From positions 2,590,784 through 2,654,783 of the forward strand of contig JAKVOU010000001.1 of the NCBI GenBank assembly GCA_022482625.1: a stretch of 64,000 nt of DNA. Direction: 5' to 3'. The stretch's first letter is position 1. Each line of letters starts with the position of its first letter. Of this stretch, positions 37,132-45,836 are shown piece by piece. The notes beneath the pieces are model-generated. The model saw only the letters and a list, made by a program, of their open reading frames with translations, was not told where the DNA came from and did no database searches. The stretch comes from Spirochaetia bacterium. GTDB taxonomy: Bacteria > Spirochaetota > Spirochaetia > Sphaerochaetales > Sphaerochaetaceae. A program made the position numbers and the translations under genes.

Positions 37132-37530
37132 TTATCTTCTTTGAGATGATACTCCTTTAATTCCTATTGAGGCTGTATTTTTAACAACCTTGCCGACATC
37201 TAGGAAAGGTATAGGATTATTGGTGTGATAGAAGTTGATATACGTATGATTCTTGGTATTTGTCTTGATATAATGTTTAGAAATCAACCAAAGTTTTTTT
37301 ATTGTTTCGATTTTATCATATGTCCGGTGAAATGAACTGAATGTCTTTAGGTCTTTTTGTTTGAGTACATCCATTACGCTGTTGATCTGTATGCTGCTTT
37401 TTCCTTTATCTCGTGAAACAATTTCCATGGGAAGATGCAGATTTGATTTTATGCATCTGCATAAGGCGTATTCTGATTGTCCATGGACGATAGTCATGAG
37501 ATGTTGGTAAGATGGTTTTATCTTACTCAT
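37132..37530 (-). CDS. TOPRIM-like partner of AAA ATPase, possibly shortened
   Basis: The 132-residue protein has a recognisable N-terminal half: MTIVHGQSEYALCRCIKSNLHL resembles the acidic HG/EGxSE opening of OLD/RloB-like TOPRIM proteins, followed by a GKSSIQI strand. The expected Asp-rich strand (DxDD) is not seen. The C-terminal half (LWLISKHYIKTNTKNHTYINFY...) gives no match I know and relatives appear longer, so the gene may be internally deleted. The start lies 8 nt inside the end of the ATPase gene, a coupled pair typical of ATPase-nuclease defence systems. Activity is doubtful. Confidence 0.5.
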   Translation of the reverse strand: MSKIKPSYQHLMTIVHGQSEYALCRCIKSNLHLPMEIVSRDKGKSSIQINSVMDVLKQKDLKTFSSFHRTYDKIETIKKLWLISKHYIKTNTKNHTYINFYHTNNPIPFLDVGKVVKNTASIGIKGVSSQRR

Positions 37531-38917
37531 TGTTATGTCCTTTTTCCGTATGCAGGACTTTTCCCTTTTCCCCTTGTGCTATCCTTTTGTATGTATCTGT
37601 TACCAACTCTTCAAAATCCAAATCTCCTGATTCCGGTACACCTTCATAAAATCCATGGAGGTATTTTACTCTCATACTGTTGTTTTTCTGGGTTCTGAAC
37701 TTATATTCCGTTATACATGTAATTTTCTTATTCCCGTTTGCATCTGCACGTATTACATATACATTTTCAGGTGGAACAGCGTCCAGCAGCAAGGTGTTGT
37801 GGGTTGAGACTATCAACTGACCTCTGTTTTCAGCTGGCAGATCCAATAACATTTGCATGATTTGTACCATCAGCAGATCGTGGATACCTGAATCAATTTC
37901 ATCGACCAATACCGTCTGACCTGCAGCATAGGAAAAAAGCAAAGGAAATATTTCCAGTATTTTTTTTGTTCCTGTCGATTCCATGGTCACAGGAACGGAA
38001 CAGATTTTTCCGGAAATCAGTTTGTCGAAATACAAGGTGTAATGGAATCCTTCTTTTGCCTTTGAAAAATGGTAATGGACGGCTTTGATGTCAGCATAGA
38101 GCTTTGTGAAATATTGGTTTAGCATGTCCTCACAGGCAAGGAGCTCCCTGTTGTCTTTTGCCTTGGTAAAACCTTCTTCCAGATTGTTGAGGAACTGAAA
38201 CAGTACGATACTCCTACCGGTTTCACCATAATGGACTTTGCAGAGGATATTGATTCCCTGAAGTGCTTTTTTTATGGAAAGCAGGACTGGAGACAATGCA
38301 TTCTTGATATAAGGGATATTCGTTCTGGTCTGTTCATACGTCAGAATGGACATGAGGGTATGCTTACCCCAATATTTGTCTATTTCCTCTTCCAATTCCT
38401 TCTTGTATTTCGTTGTCACGAAGCATGAAGGACTGAGAAAGCTTTTATCTTGCGAAATACTGAAAAGGATTCCGGCTTTTTCCTTCAATGTTCCATAGAG
38501 CTCCTCTTTTATTATTCCCTGCTTTGAAAAACTCGCAAAGTAATGCCCATCATGATTGTTCAGTCTGAATCCAAGTTCAATTTCCATTGGTTTTTCATTG
38601 CCAATGGACCAATAGTTATGAATGATGTCGGAAAGGGATGAATTACGTTCTTGAATGGCTAAATCCAAAAGTTTCTGTTTGATTTCATCGTCTTGCAATG
38701 ATGTAATTTGATTTACCGAAAAATTTTTATGCATTTGGTTCGTCAAGGTGTCCATGGTTTGCATCAGAAACAAGATGCTAAGGATAAGATTTGATTTTCC
38801 CGCGCCATTCTCACCATAGATCAAGGCCAGTTTCTTTGGGATTCCATGGGAACCACGCAGATCGATCGATATACTTGAAAATGACTTGAAATTTGTTAAT
38901 CTAATATAGGTAATCAT
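37523..38917 (-). CDS. AAA_15/OLD-like ATPase (defence-type)
   Basis: The 464-residue protein begins MITYIRLTNFKSF with Walker A YGENGAGKSN at residues 34-43. The C-terminal half has a signature-like ESTGTKKILEIFPLL, Walker B VLVDEIDSGIHDLL and the switch RGQLIVSTHNTLLLDAV. This SMC-like single-chain ATPase layout is shared by OLD, AbiL and related antiphage ATPases. With its coupled TOPRIM-like partner it forms a candidate two-gene defence unit. It lies immediately next to the deleted IS copy. A distant relative of the same kind lies at 49743, suggesting a defence-prone region. Confidence 0.75.
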   Translation of the reverse strand: MITYIRLTNFKSFSSISIDLRGSHGIPKKLALIYGENGAGKSNLILSILFLMQTMDTLTNQMHKNFSVNQITSLQDDEIKQKLLDLAIQERNSSLSDIIHNYWSIGNEKPMEIELGFRLNNHDGHYFASFSKQGIIKEELYGTLKEKAGILFSISQDKSFLSPSCFVTTKYKKELEEEIDKYWGKHTLMSILTYEQTRTNIPYIKNALSPVLLSIKKALQGINILCKVHYGETGRSIVLFQFLNNLEEGFTKAKDNRELLACEDMLNQYFTKLYADIKAVHYHFSKAKEGFHYTLYFDKLISGKICSVPVTMESTGTKKILEIFPLLFSYAAGQTVLVDEIDSGIHDLLMVQIMQMLLDLPAENRGQLIVSTHNTLLLDAVPPENVYVIRADANGNKKITCITEYKFRTQKNNSMRVKYLHGFYEGVPESGDLDFEELVTDTYKRIAQGEKGKVLHTEKGHNNE

Positions 38918-39025
38918 GTTTTTATCCCGATTTTTGTTATAATATATACCAAAATTTATTATAAGTAAATTATAATTAATTGATTTTGTATACTTTCTTT
39001 GTACTGTTTTTTGTTTGTATCAAGC

Positions 39026-39624
39026 CCAAGATGCCTGAAATTGTAGCATTATATTTTTAATTCCAACGCTTCCTTGCTGGCATCCTCAGTATCAGGAACT
39101 TGTCCCCACAGTCAGAAAACGCCCTTATGATTTTCTTTGATGCATATCCGGCATCAAGGGTGAGGGAACCGACGCTGATGCACAGGCTTGACTCCACGTC
39201 TTCCACGATGCCCATCACCGTGCTCACGTCAAGCAGGTTTCCCGGGATGATGTCGAACCATACCGGAAGGGAAGGGAGCCGTGTGTCCAGTACCAGGACA
39301 AGCCCCATCATGCAGGCGCTCCCATGTACCCCGTGGTTGCAGCATCAAGGAATATTATCTTCCTCAGCACTTCCATTGAAATCTGCCTGGAATGATATTT
39401 TGCTTTGCGGACGTATGCGACGTCCTTGATCGAAGCCGAACCGGATATGAAATTGCCTGCGGCATCGCAACAAGTCTTCTGAGTTTTGATAAAAGCCATG
39501 TCCGTCTCTTAAGTAGTCCCTTATATCACTACATGATATACAGCGCATGACAACTTACATCAATAATTCAAAAGAAAATATTCAAACTATTTGGAATGTA
39601 GTACTACAAAATCATTCATCTAAG
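39026..39624 (-). mobile_element. internally deleted copy of the IS1634-like element
   Basis: The ends match 2763 and 4524 of the full copy, with the same orientation and near-identical sequence. Two internal deletions shorten it to about 600 bp. The first joins positions equivalent to 2811 and 3453 at a shared CTTCCTTG; the second joins those equivalent to about 3715 and 4233 at a shared TGCA. Both ends are kept, so the element could still be moved by the full copy's transposase, like a MITE. It retains transposase pieces at 39057-39311 and 39308-39499. Confidence 0.88.
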
Positions 39625-39878
39625 AATTATCTCATGGCTATCTGGGAAATATGATGGATATGTCCCTTAAGTCTTTCATAAGCTCATTGTGACTGTCCAG
39701 AATAATTTCCGGAACTTGGCTATAGTGACGTTGCTTATCACCGGTTTTTTCTTTGATAAGAAGTTTCTGCTGAACTTTAAAGCGGTATTCGCACTACAAC
39801 TTAAAAACAAACAGTCACTGACAGGATCAATGATCATGAAAAGATTGGGATTTTGAGAAAAGCAACAATTATACTATT

Positions 39879-40772
39879 TCAAACCTTTTTTACCAATGAA
39901 TTGCCTTTCATCGGGTTTATTGCCTGCCGGGACATTTCAATTTCTTTTTCTCCTTTTTCTCCCATTGACAGACATGTTTTTACAAACAATATATCAAGAA
40001 TAACAAGTTGCACTAACCTTGAAACCAAGGCATCAGTATAATAGGGCATATCGTTTTTGACACTGAATAGGGCAATATCTGCAATTTGAACTAGCTTGGA
40101 ATGTAGATAGCTTGTAATGGCAATGACCGTACAGCCGTTTTCCTTTGCATTTTTTGCACATTCAACTACTTCCATGCTTGCTCCCGTATGAGAAATCAAG
40201 ATCAAGACATCTTTTTTACCCAAGTGAGAAGAACGGATGATGGCAAAATGGGAATTGCTTTCATAACTTGAATGCAATCCCAGTCGCATGAATTTATGAT
40301 GACCATCCATTGCAATGGCACTTGAACCACCAGATCCATAGAACAAGATTTGATTGGCATGTAAAATTTTATCAGCTGCTTTTTCCAAATCTTCGGGTGC
40401 AACAAATTTTTCTATATCACAGATAGCTGAAGTAGCAGAATGAATTACTTTCTTGCGAATCAACGCAATGGAATCATTAGGCGTGATGTTACCATAACCA
40501 TCTTTCAACAGTATGTTATTTTCATTTTCTGAGGTCTTTTCTGAAGCTTCTTGTACCAGTTCCAATCGAAATGTCTGATAAGATGAATAATCCAGCTTGT
40601 TGATGAATCGAATGACAGTTGTCTCACTTAGATTACATTCATGAGCAACTTCACTTATCGATAATCTCATCGCACTTTCTTTGTTAGCAAGAAAGAAATC
40701 TGCAATACGTTTCTGTTGGACGGAAAGTATGCTGTATCGATATTTCATTTTTTCAAACGGTCCCATTTCCAT
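39879..40772 (-). CDS. RpiR-family transcriptional regulator (HTH + SIS)
   Basis: The 297-residue protein has an N-terminal HTH_6 domain (SISEVAHECNLSETTVIRFINKLDY near residue 40) and a SIS domain. The SIS domain carries ILFYGSGGSSAIAMDGHHKFMRLG near 135 and LILISHTGASMEVVECAKNAKENG near 180, which would bind a phosphosugar. It is co-directional with the sugar-acid/ABC operon upstream (49059 to 41680) but separated from it by about 900 bp holding transporter remnants. It is the likely regulator of that operon. Confidence 0.9.
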   Translation of the reverse strand: MEMGPFEKMKYRYSILSVQQKRIADFFLANKESAMRLSISEVAHECNLSETTVIRFINKLDYSSYQTFRLELVQEASEKTSENENNILLKDGYGNITPNDSIALIRKKVIHSATSAICDIEKFVAPEDLEKAADKILHANQILFYGSGGSSAIAMDGHHKFMRLGLHSSYESNSHFAIIRSSHLGKKDVLILISHTGASMEVVECAKNAKENGCTVIAITSYLHSKLVQIADIALFSVKNDMPYYTDALVSRLVQLVILDILFVKTCLSMGEKGEKEIEMSRQAINPMKGNSLVKKV

Positions 40773-41679
40773 ATATTACTCCTCTTCCAATATATATCGT
40801 TCATATCATTTCATCAGACGTGCCAAGGATGAGAAACATTATCAAAAGAATAAGTAAAACAAGAGAACCAAAAGTTGCTGTTCACTTATCTTAATCAAAT
40901 CAATATGCAATGTTATTCAATACGAAGCAAAGATTTATCCTAACATGGTAGTCAAAATCCATACTACTTGGTCTTATTGTTGATGTTATTCCAAATCTGA
41001 CAAGGTAAATCCACATAAAGAATACTGATAATGGAATCAAGCTCATGACGTTTGAAGCAATGGAGGATGACACTATATAGGATAATTGCTATACCAGATT
41101 TGATTATAGAAAATGTTTTACTTAAGTACCTCCCATAATGATACTTGGCAATAAAAGAATCAGTAAGGTTTTTTCAATGTTACAGGCAATCCTTCTTTTT
41201 GTGGGATTTGCTTCTGCTTGGTAATTATTTCTTTTCGCAGTAAAATAATTATATATCATAAGGTACCTCCCATCAAGATTACCATTATAGACTCAAAGCC
41301 AGAATGAGAATCATATCTGATTCATTTTCAATTCATCAATGATACATTGTGAAAAACCTACTTACCTTCTTAATATCCCACCGGTATCTATTATTCAGTC
41401 TGTATGAAGAAAAATCTTGATACCGATGAAAATTTTCTGACATAATACAGTAGCAAAGCATAAAGAAAATTTTGCAAAGCTTTGATTTATTTGTATGCTA
41501 CTCAAATATAACATAGAAATCTGAAAGTTCCTGAATAAGACAAAAGTTCCGCAAGAAGCAACATTCCCGTAATTCTGGTTGTGTATATAAAGCAACAACA
41601 ATAATACAGCAGTTTAGGAAATGAGAACTGCTTTTCGATATTGCTTTCAGTTCCAGAGAACTTGACTATATGCAATGGA
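40773..41679. other. 907-bp region without intact genes, degraded
   Basis: No intact reading frame. Short minus-strand pieces resemble a TRAP large permease (see 41122-41259; a second piece near 41540-41610 reads TTRITGMLLLAELLSYSGTF). The pieces are out of order relative to a normal DctM, so this is at best a scrambled relic. The remainder gives no recognised signal. Confidence 0.45.
41122..41259 (-). pseudogene. remnant of TRAP transporter large permease (DctM-like)
   Basis: A 45-codon minus-strand stretch reads YFTAKRNNYQAEA and then EKTLLILLLPSIIMGGT before a stop. DctM proteins at this place read roughly YxxAKKRxY... followed by ALLxPVIIxGGIxxGxFTPTEA. The frame breaks exactly after GG(T), and a shifted frame continues with a hydrophobic stretch (IIKSGIAIILYSVI). 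TRAP transporters commonly accompany DUF1537 kinases and GarR/LtnD dehydrogenases, which fits the neighbours. The match is short and by eye. Confidence 0.4.
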
Positions 41680-43119
41680 TCATGATGTATAAATCAATTT
41701 TTCATAGCACTCTTTCAGCGTTGCGGCCTCTCCTACATTACCAGGAAAGATTACATAGGGAATGGATGGGAATTTGCTTTCTTGTCCCAATTGCCAAACA
41801 GGAATGCCCGGACAGATTTGGCCAAGAACTTTTGCACGTTTTACATGCAAAGCCTTTATTCCTATGTCACTTGAAGTGATTCCTCCTTTTGCAATAATGA
41901 ACGAAGGCGTGACAGTCAAAAGCTGCACAAGCGATTGTACACCATCGCTGATTTTGACAGACCGGATCAATGCCGATTCTTTTGAGTCATCTGGCAAAGA
42001 TAACAAAGTTCTCTCTGTAAAACAAACTGCGGTCTTGCCAGAACGGATAGTTTTTTCTTCTAGTTTGACACAGCGTTCGATTTCTTTCATAAAAGCAATT
42101 TTACCTTCTAAAACAAGGCTGGATTCAAACTTAATTGGTACTACATTTTTTGCAGTTAGAAGCAAATTCAATTGATCGGTTGATTTTTTCGTATGGCTTC
42201 CAACTACAATCAGGCCGCCATTTCTTAGATCTGGGTTTACTAGTTGCTTTCTTTCAAGCAGAGGCATCTGGGATATCCCTGCAATAGCGGCGACAAATCC
42301 TGCAGCTGTCCTGAACATATAATGTCTACCTGCCTGCATTGCACGATAGAGTGCAATACAAAATACCTTGACATCACAATAATCGAATGCATTCACACAG
42401 ATCTTATTAAAATCAGTTACTTGCAGCAATTGTTCTTTGATTCCATCAAATTGACGCTTTCTTAATGATTCTAATGATATGCATGTTACATCCTTGGCCT
42501 TATATTTCCCTTTTGTTTTTTCTTCTACATACTCTGGAATACTGGAGTGCAAATACCCAAAAGTCTTGTCTTTTGCAAATTCAGTATCTGCTGCAGGAAT
42601 GAGCATCGGCCCTTGTTTTACATAATGAATGTCGTCAATGGTATATCTACCACCTTCCTTGAAGAATGGGCAGAGTACTTCGCCATCAACATGAATACCA
42701 AGTTGTTCTTCCAAACCTTTTTTCAGAATTTCTGTCTCCAAAGGATAATGTCCTCTGAGCGTGGAATCACTTCGGGAAATAAAAGTAAAATTATATCCGG
42801 TTTCCTTGGATGCTGCGATAGCTGAAGAAACTATTTCCTTATGTATTTTTTCTGTTTCTTCAGCAGTCATACCACGACTATTGGTAAGCACATAAAACAC
42901 ATTGCTTTTTTCGTTCAAACCTTTGCAAAGAGATTCAAAAGACCAATCGGTATATACGTTGACATCATGGACTGTCTGCACTCCTGTAGGATCATCATCC
43001 AGCACAATGAATTTCATCTTACTTTTTGCTCTTTCATCAGCTAGGATCTGGTCTAAGGACCTTTCATCAGAGAGAGGAGGATACTTTTTCAAAATCTTAT
43101 CATATTGAATGGTGCTCAT
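41680..43119 (-). CDS. Four-carbon acid sugar kinase family (DUF1537/OtnK-like)
   Basis: The 479-residue protein has the DUF1537 N-terminal motif FIVLDDDPTGVQTVHDV near residue 38, SRSDSTLRGHYPLETE near residue 115, and the C-terminal nucleotide-binding domain with IAKGGITSSDIG near residue 405. OtnK-type kinases phosphorylate 2-keto-tetronates or tetronates at C4 with ATP. The ATG at 43119 has AGGGA upstream; a TTG 21 nt earlier overlaps the dehydrogenase stop. With the preceding LtnD/GarR dehydrogenase it forms the classic oxidation-phosphorylation pair for sugar acids. Confidence 0.88.
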   Translation of the reverse strand: MSTIQYDKILKKYPPLSDERSLDQILADERAKSKMKFIVLDDDPTGVQTVHDVNVYTDWSFESLCKGLNEKSNVFYVLTNSRGMTAEETEKIHKEIVSSAIAASKETGYNFTFISRSDSTLRGHYPLETEILKKGLEEQLGIHVDGEVLCPFFKEGGRYTIDDIHYVKQGPMLIPAADTEFAKDKTFGYLHSSIPEYVEEKTKGKYKAKDVTCISLESLRKRQFDGIKEQLLQVTDFNKICVNAFDYCDVKVFCIALYRAMQAGRHYMFRTAAGFVAAIAGISQMPLLERKQLVNPDLRNGGLIVVGSHTKKSTDQLNLLLTAKNVVPIKFESSLVLEGKIAFMKEIERCVKLEEKTIRSGKTAVCFTERTLLSLPDDSKESALIRSVKISDGVQSLVQLLTVTPSFIIAKGGITSSDIGIKALHVKRAKVLGQICPGIPVWQLGQESKFPSIPYVIFPGNVGEAATLKECYEKLIYTS

Positions 43120-43136
43120 CTTGATTTCCCTTATTT

Positions 43137-44045
43137 TCAATCAATATCAGATTTCACGACGACACCGGCAAGGTTCTCGAAATACTGTACGATTCCGGCA
43201 TGATCGTCATTCATATGTCCGCTGACCTTCAGGGCTTGCATGATCTCAAACAATTGGGCAGTCAATGGGATAGGAACATCAATAGCATGGGCCGTATTGA
43301 CAGCGTTCTTGATGTCTTTATGGTTGATGCTGATTTTCCCCCCAGGAGCGAAATTCCTTTTGCACATCATTGGGGCTTTTGCATCCAATACTGCACTTCC
43401 TGCCAATCCTCCTCTGATGGCATGATACACCTTCATAGGATCTGCCCCAGCTTTGACAGCCATGGTCATTGCTTCCGAAACGGCTGCGATACCTAGATTG
43501 ACAATGATCTGGTTTGCCAATTTGGTGGTACTGCCGCTGCCGCTTGGACCGATAAGCACGTTACTTTTTCCCATAATAGAGAAATATGGAACCATTTTTG
43601 CATAATCAGATTCATCTCCTCCACACATAATTGCAAGCGAACCCGCTATTGCACCAGGTTCACCTCCGCTTACTGGAGCATCTACAAATCCGACTCCTTT
43701 CTTTTTTAACTTTTCATAACAGGATTTACTTTCGTTCGGTGTGACACTGGACATGTCACAGACAAGTTTCCCGGCTTGCAGGGATGATGCAACCCCGTCA
43801 GGAGCAAACAAGACATCCTGTACAATTCCTCCATTTGGGAGAATTGTAATAACAACATCACATTCTTGTCCTATCTGGACATAACTTCCGGATTCTGCTC
43901 CTAAAGATGTCAATTCAGCCACTGCTGCAGTATTCAGATCAGATACTAGCAAGGAGATTCCTGCCTTAAGCAGATTTTTTGCCATGGGTTTTCCCATGAT
44001 TCCTAAACCAATGAAACCGACTTTTGTAAACTTTTTTTCTTCCAT
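43137..44045 (-). CDS. 3-hydroxyisobutyrate dehydrogenase family (LtnD/GarR-like)
   Basis: The 302-residue protein has the NAD-binding start KVGFIGLGIMGKPMAKNLLKAG, the substrate-binding FVDAPVSGGEPGAIAGSLAIM near residue 122 and the catalytic Lys in GSGSTTKLANQIIV near residue 176. Family members oxidise threonate or erythronate, or reduce tartronate semialdehyde. Its place before the DUF1537 kinase favours an LtnD-like role producing the 2-keto acid that the kinase uses. Confidence 0.88.
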   Translation of the reverse strand: MEEKKFTKVGFIGLGIMGKPMAKNLLKAGISLLVSDLNTAAVAELTSLGAESGSYVQIGQECDVVITILPNGGIVQDVLFAPDGVASSLQAGKLVCDMSSVTPNESKSCYEKLKKKGVGFVDAPVSGGEPGAIAGSLAIMCGGDESDYAKMVPYFSIMGKSNVLIGPSGSGSTTKLANQIIVNLGIAAVSEAMTMAVKAGADPMKVYHAIRGGLAGSAVLDAKAPMMCKRNFAPGGKISINHKDIKNAVNTAHAIDVPIPLTAQLFEIMQALKVSGHMNDDHAGIVQYFENLAGVVVKSDID

Positions 44046-44055
44046 TTTTTATTCC

Positions 44056-44907
44056 TTATCCTTTTATGCTACCGGCAGTAACACCTTCGATGTAATACTT
44101 TTGCAATGGTAAAAACAGTGCAATGGGAATACCTGCAGAAATAATTGTCGCTGCATAGATATATGTCCACTGGACAGAGTATTCACCGACAAACTCACTG
44201 ATAGCAATTTGAATTGTTCTTATTTCTTTACTTCTGGCGACCAATAAAGGCCACAGATAAGAATTCCATTGTGTCATGAAAATCATCAAACCTGAAGTAA
44301 CAAAGATTGGAATTGAAATTGGAATGATGATTTTGAAAAAAATCGTGGGCCATTTTGCACCATCGACCATTGCCGCTTCCACTAGGCTTACAGGCAAATC
44401 CTTGAAGAACTGAATAAACAAGAAGGTGACCAGTCCGTCTGCTACCGCAGGAAGAATCATACCGGAGTATGTGTCTATAAGATTCATTTTATTTGCAATT
44501 GCATATAGAGGAATTGCAATTGCTTCAAAAGGAACCATGAAGGAAACCATTATTATCAAATAGAATAAATTACGTCCTTTAAAATCAAAACATGTATATG
44601 CAAAGCCTGCAAGTGAACATAAAAGACAACCAAGCAATATAGAGGCTACTGTGACTATCACTGTATTGAGGATAGGTCGGTAGAAATGGTATTCACTGAA
44701 AATATTTATGAAATTTTCCGATACAATCTTCGAGGGAATCAGAGATTTCATAGTGAAAGGGAACATGTGCTGGAATAAATCATTCTGTGTTCTCAATGAG
44801 GCTGAAAGGCAAAACAAAAGAGGAAAGAGAGCAAAAATAGCCATCAGCACAAGAACTATATATAGGAAGGACTTTTGGGTTCTTTTCTTTATTTTTTTAC
44901 TGATCAT
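44056..44907 (-). CDS. Carbohydrate ABC permease, MalG type
   Basis: The 283-residue membrane protein has about six helices and the EAA loop VSLVEAAMVDGAKWPTIFFKIIIP near residue 170. It ends with GVTAGSIKG, the family tail. It lies 10 nt upstream of the dehydrogenase gene and 3 nt after the MalF-type partner. As in the 16-23 kb operon, no ATPase gene is present. Confidence 0.9.
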   Translation of the reverse strand: MISKKIKKRTQKSFLYIVLVLMAIFALFPLLFCLSASLRTQNDLFQHMFPFTMKSLIPSKIVSENFINIFSEYHFYRPILNTVIVTVASILLGCLLCSLAGFAYTCFDFKGRNLFYLIIMVSFMVPFEAIAIPLYAIANKMNLIDTYSGMILPAVADGLVTFLFIQFFKDLPVSLVEAAMVDGAKWPTIFFKIIIPISIPIFVTSGLMIFMTQWNSYLWPLLVARSKEIRTIQIAISEFVGEYSVQWTYIYAATIISAGIPIALFLPLQKYYIEGVTAGSIKG

Positions 44908-44910
44908 ATC

Positions 44911-45771
44911 TTAGGCTTCCTTTTCTTTCACTGCAGTTTGTTGGATGAAATACAATACAATGATAATTAATAGGAGAATCGTGACAATACAGGATTCCCT
45001 CTGTTGATTTGAATATTTGAATGCAGATTTATATGCTTCATACATAAGCAAATCAGTGCTTCCTTGCGGTCCCCCTCCTGTTGCAATCTGCACAGGTGCG
45101 AATAACAGGAAATTTGCTGTTGTATTTGCAATGATTACAAAGAAAAATGTGTTTTTTAGCAAAGGGATTATAATTGTAAACAATGTTCTGAAATAACCTG
45201 CTCCGTCTATGGCTGCGGCTTCTTTGATTTCTGAATTGATTCCTTTTAGACCGGCAAGAAAAAACATCATCCAGTAAGCACATCCACGCCAAGAACAAAT
45301 TAAGATAATAGAAAGCAACGCCCATCTTTTATCGATGAGGAATCCAATTCGTCCGATTCCAAATATACCAAGGAGACTATTTATGATACCGTTGTTAAAA
45401 TTCAGCATTGTTTCCCATAGCACGGTCGATATGGTTATGGAGACACAAAACGGCAGATAGAGCATGGTACGGAATATTTCAATTCCTCGTACTCTGGAAT
45501 TTACAAGCAGAGCCATGACGAATGCAATGATAATCTGCAGTGGAATGGTAATGAGATTGAATTTTAAAGTTACCCATAAAGAATTCCAGAATGTCTTGTC
45601 TACAAAGAGAAGCTGATAGTTTTCCAAAGTAAAGCCACTACCTTGCCTTCTCAGAAAACTTTGGACAAGACAATTTGCAATCGGGGCGATTTTAAAAATA
45701 CAAATCAGAAGGAAAACGGGAAGGACCATAATATATGGTAGCCAAGAGTTCTTGATGTTAATTCTTTGCAT
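44911..45771 (-). CDS. Carbohydrate ABC permease, MalF type
   Basis: The 286-residue membrane protein starts SWLPYIMVLPVFLLICIFKIAPI and has the EAA loop SEIKEAAAIDGAGYFRTLFTIIIP near residue 190. It forms the channel with the MalG-type partner. It is separated from the binding-protein gene by 65 bp containing a perfect 32-bp palindrome. Confidence 0.9.
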   Translation of the reverse strand: MQRINIKNSWLPYIMVLPVFLLICIFKIAPIANCLVQSFLRRQGSGFTLENYQLLFVDKTFWNSLWVTLKFNLITIPLQIIIAFVMALLVNSRVRGIEIFRTMLYLPFCVSITISTVLWETMLNFNNGIINSLLGIFGIGRIGFLIDKRWALLSIILICSWRGCAYWMMFFLAGLKGINSEIKEAAAIDGAGYFRTLFTIIIPLLKNTFFFVIIANTTANFLLFAPVQIATGGGPQGSTDLLMYEAYKSAFKYSNQQRESCIVTILLLIIIVLYFIQQTAVKEKEA

Positions 45772-45789
45772 AAATTGTCCTTTATTTGC

Positions 45790-45821
45790 ACAAAGACGAT
45801 AACAGCTGTTATCGTCTTTGT
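45790..45821 (-). promoter_or_regulatory. perfect 32-bp palindrome between binding-protein and permease genes
   Basis: The 16 bases from 45790 (ACAAAGACGATAACAG) are followed at once by their exact reverse complement, ending at 45821. As RNA this is a long stem with almost no loop, 16 bp from the end of the binding-protein gene. There is no T-run, consistent with mRNA stabilisation. As DNA it could also be a protein-binding site or cruciform. Confidence 0.75.
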
Positions 45822-45836
45822 AAGATCTGATAGCCC

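Noticed and set aside
40041-41600. Intact TRAP transporter downstream of the sugar-acid genes
   Set aside because: Only short pieces resemble DctM, frames are broken and their order is wrong, so only a low-confidence remnant is reported.
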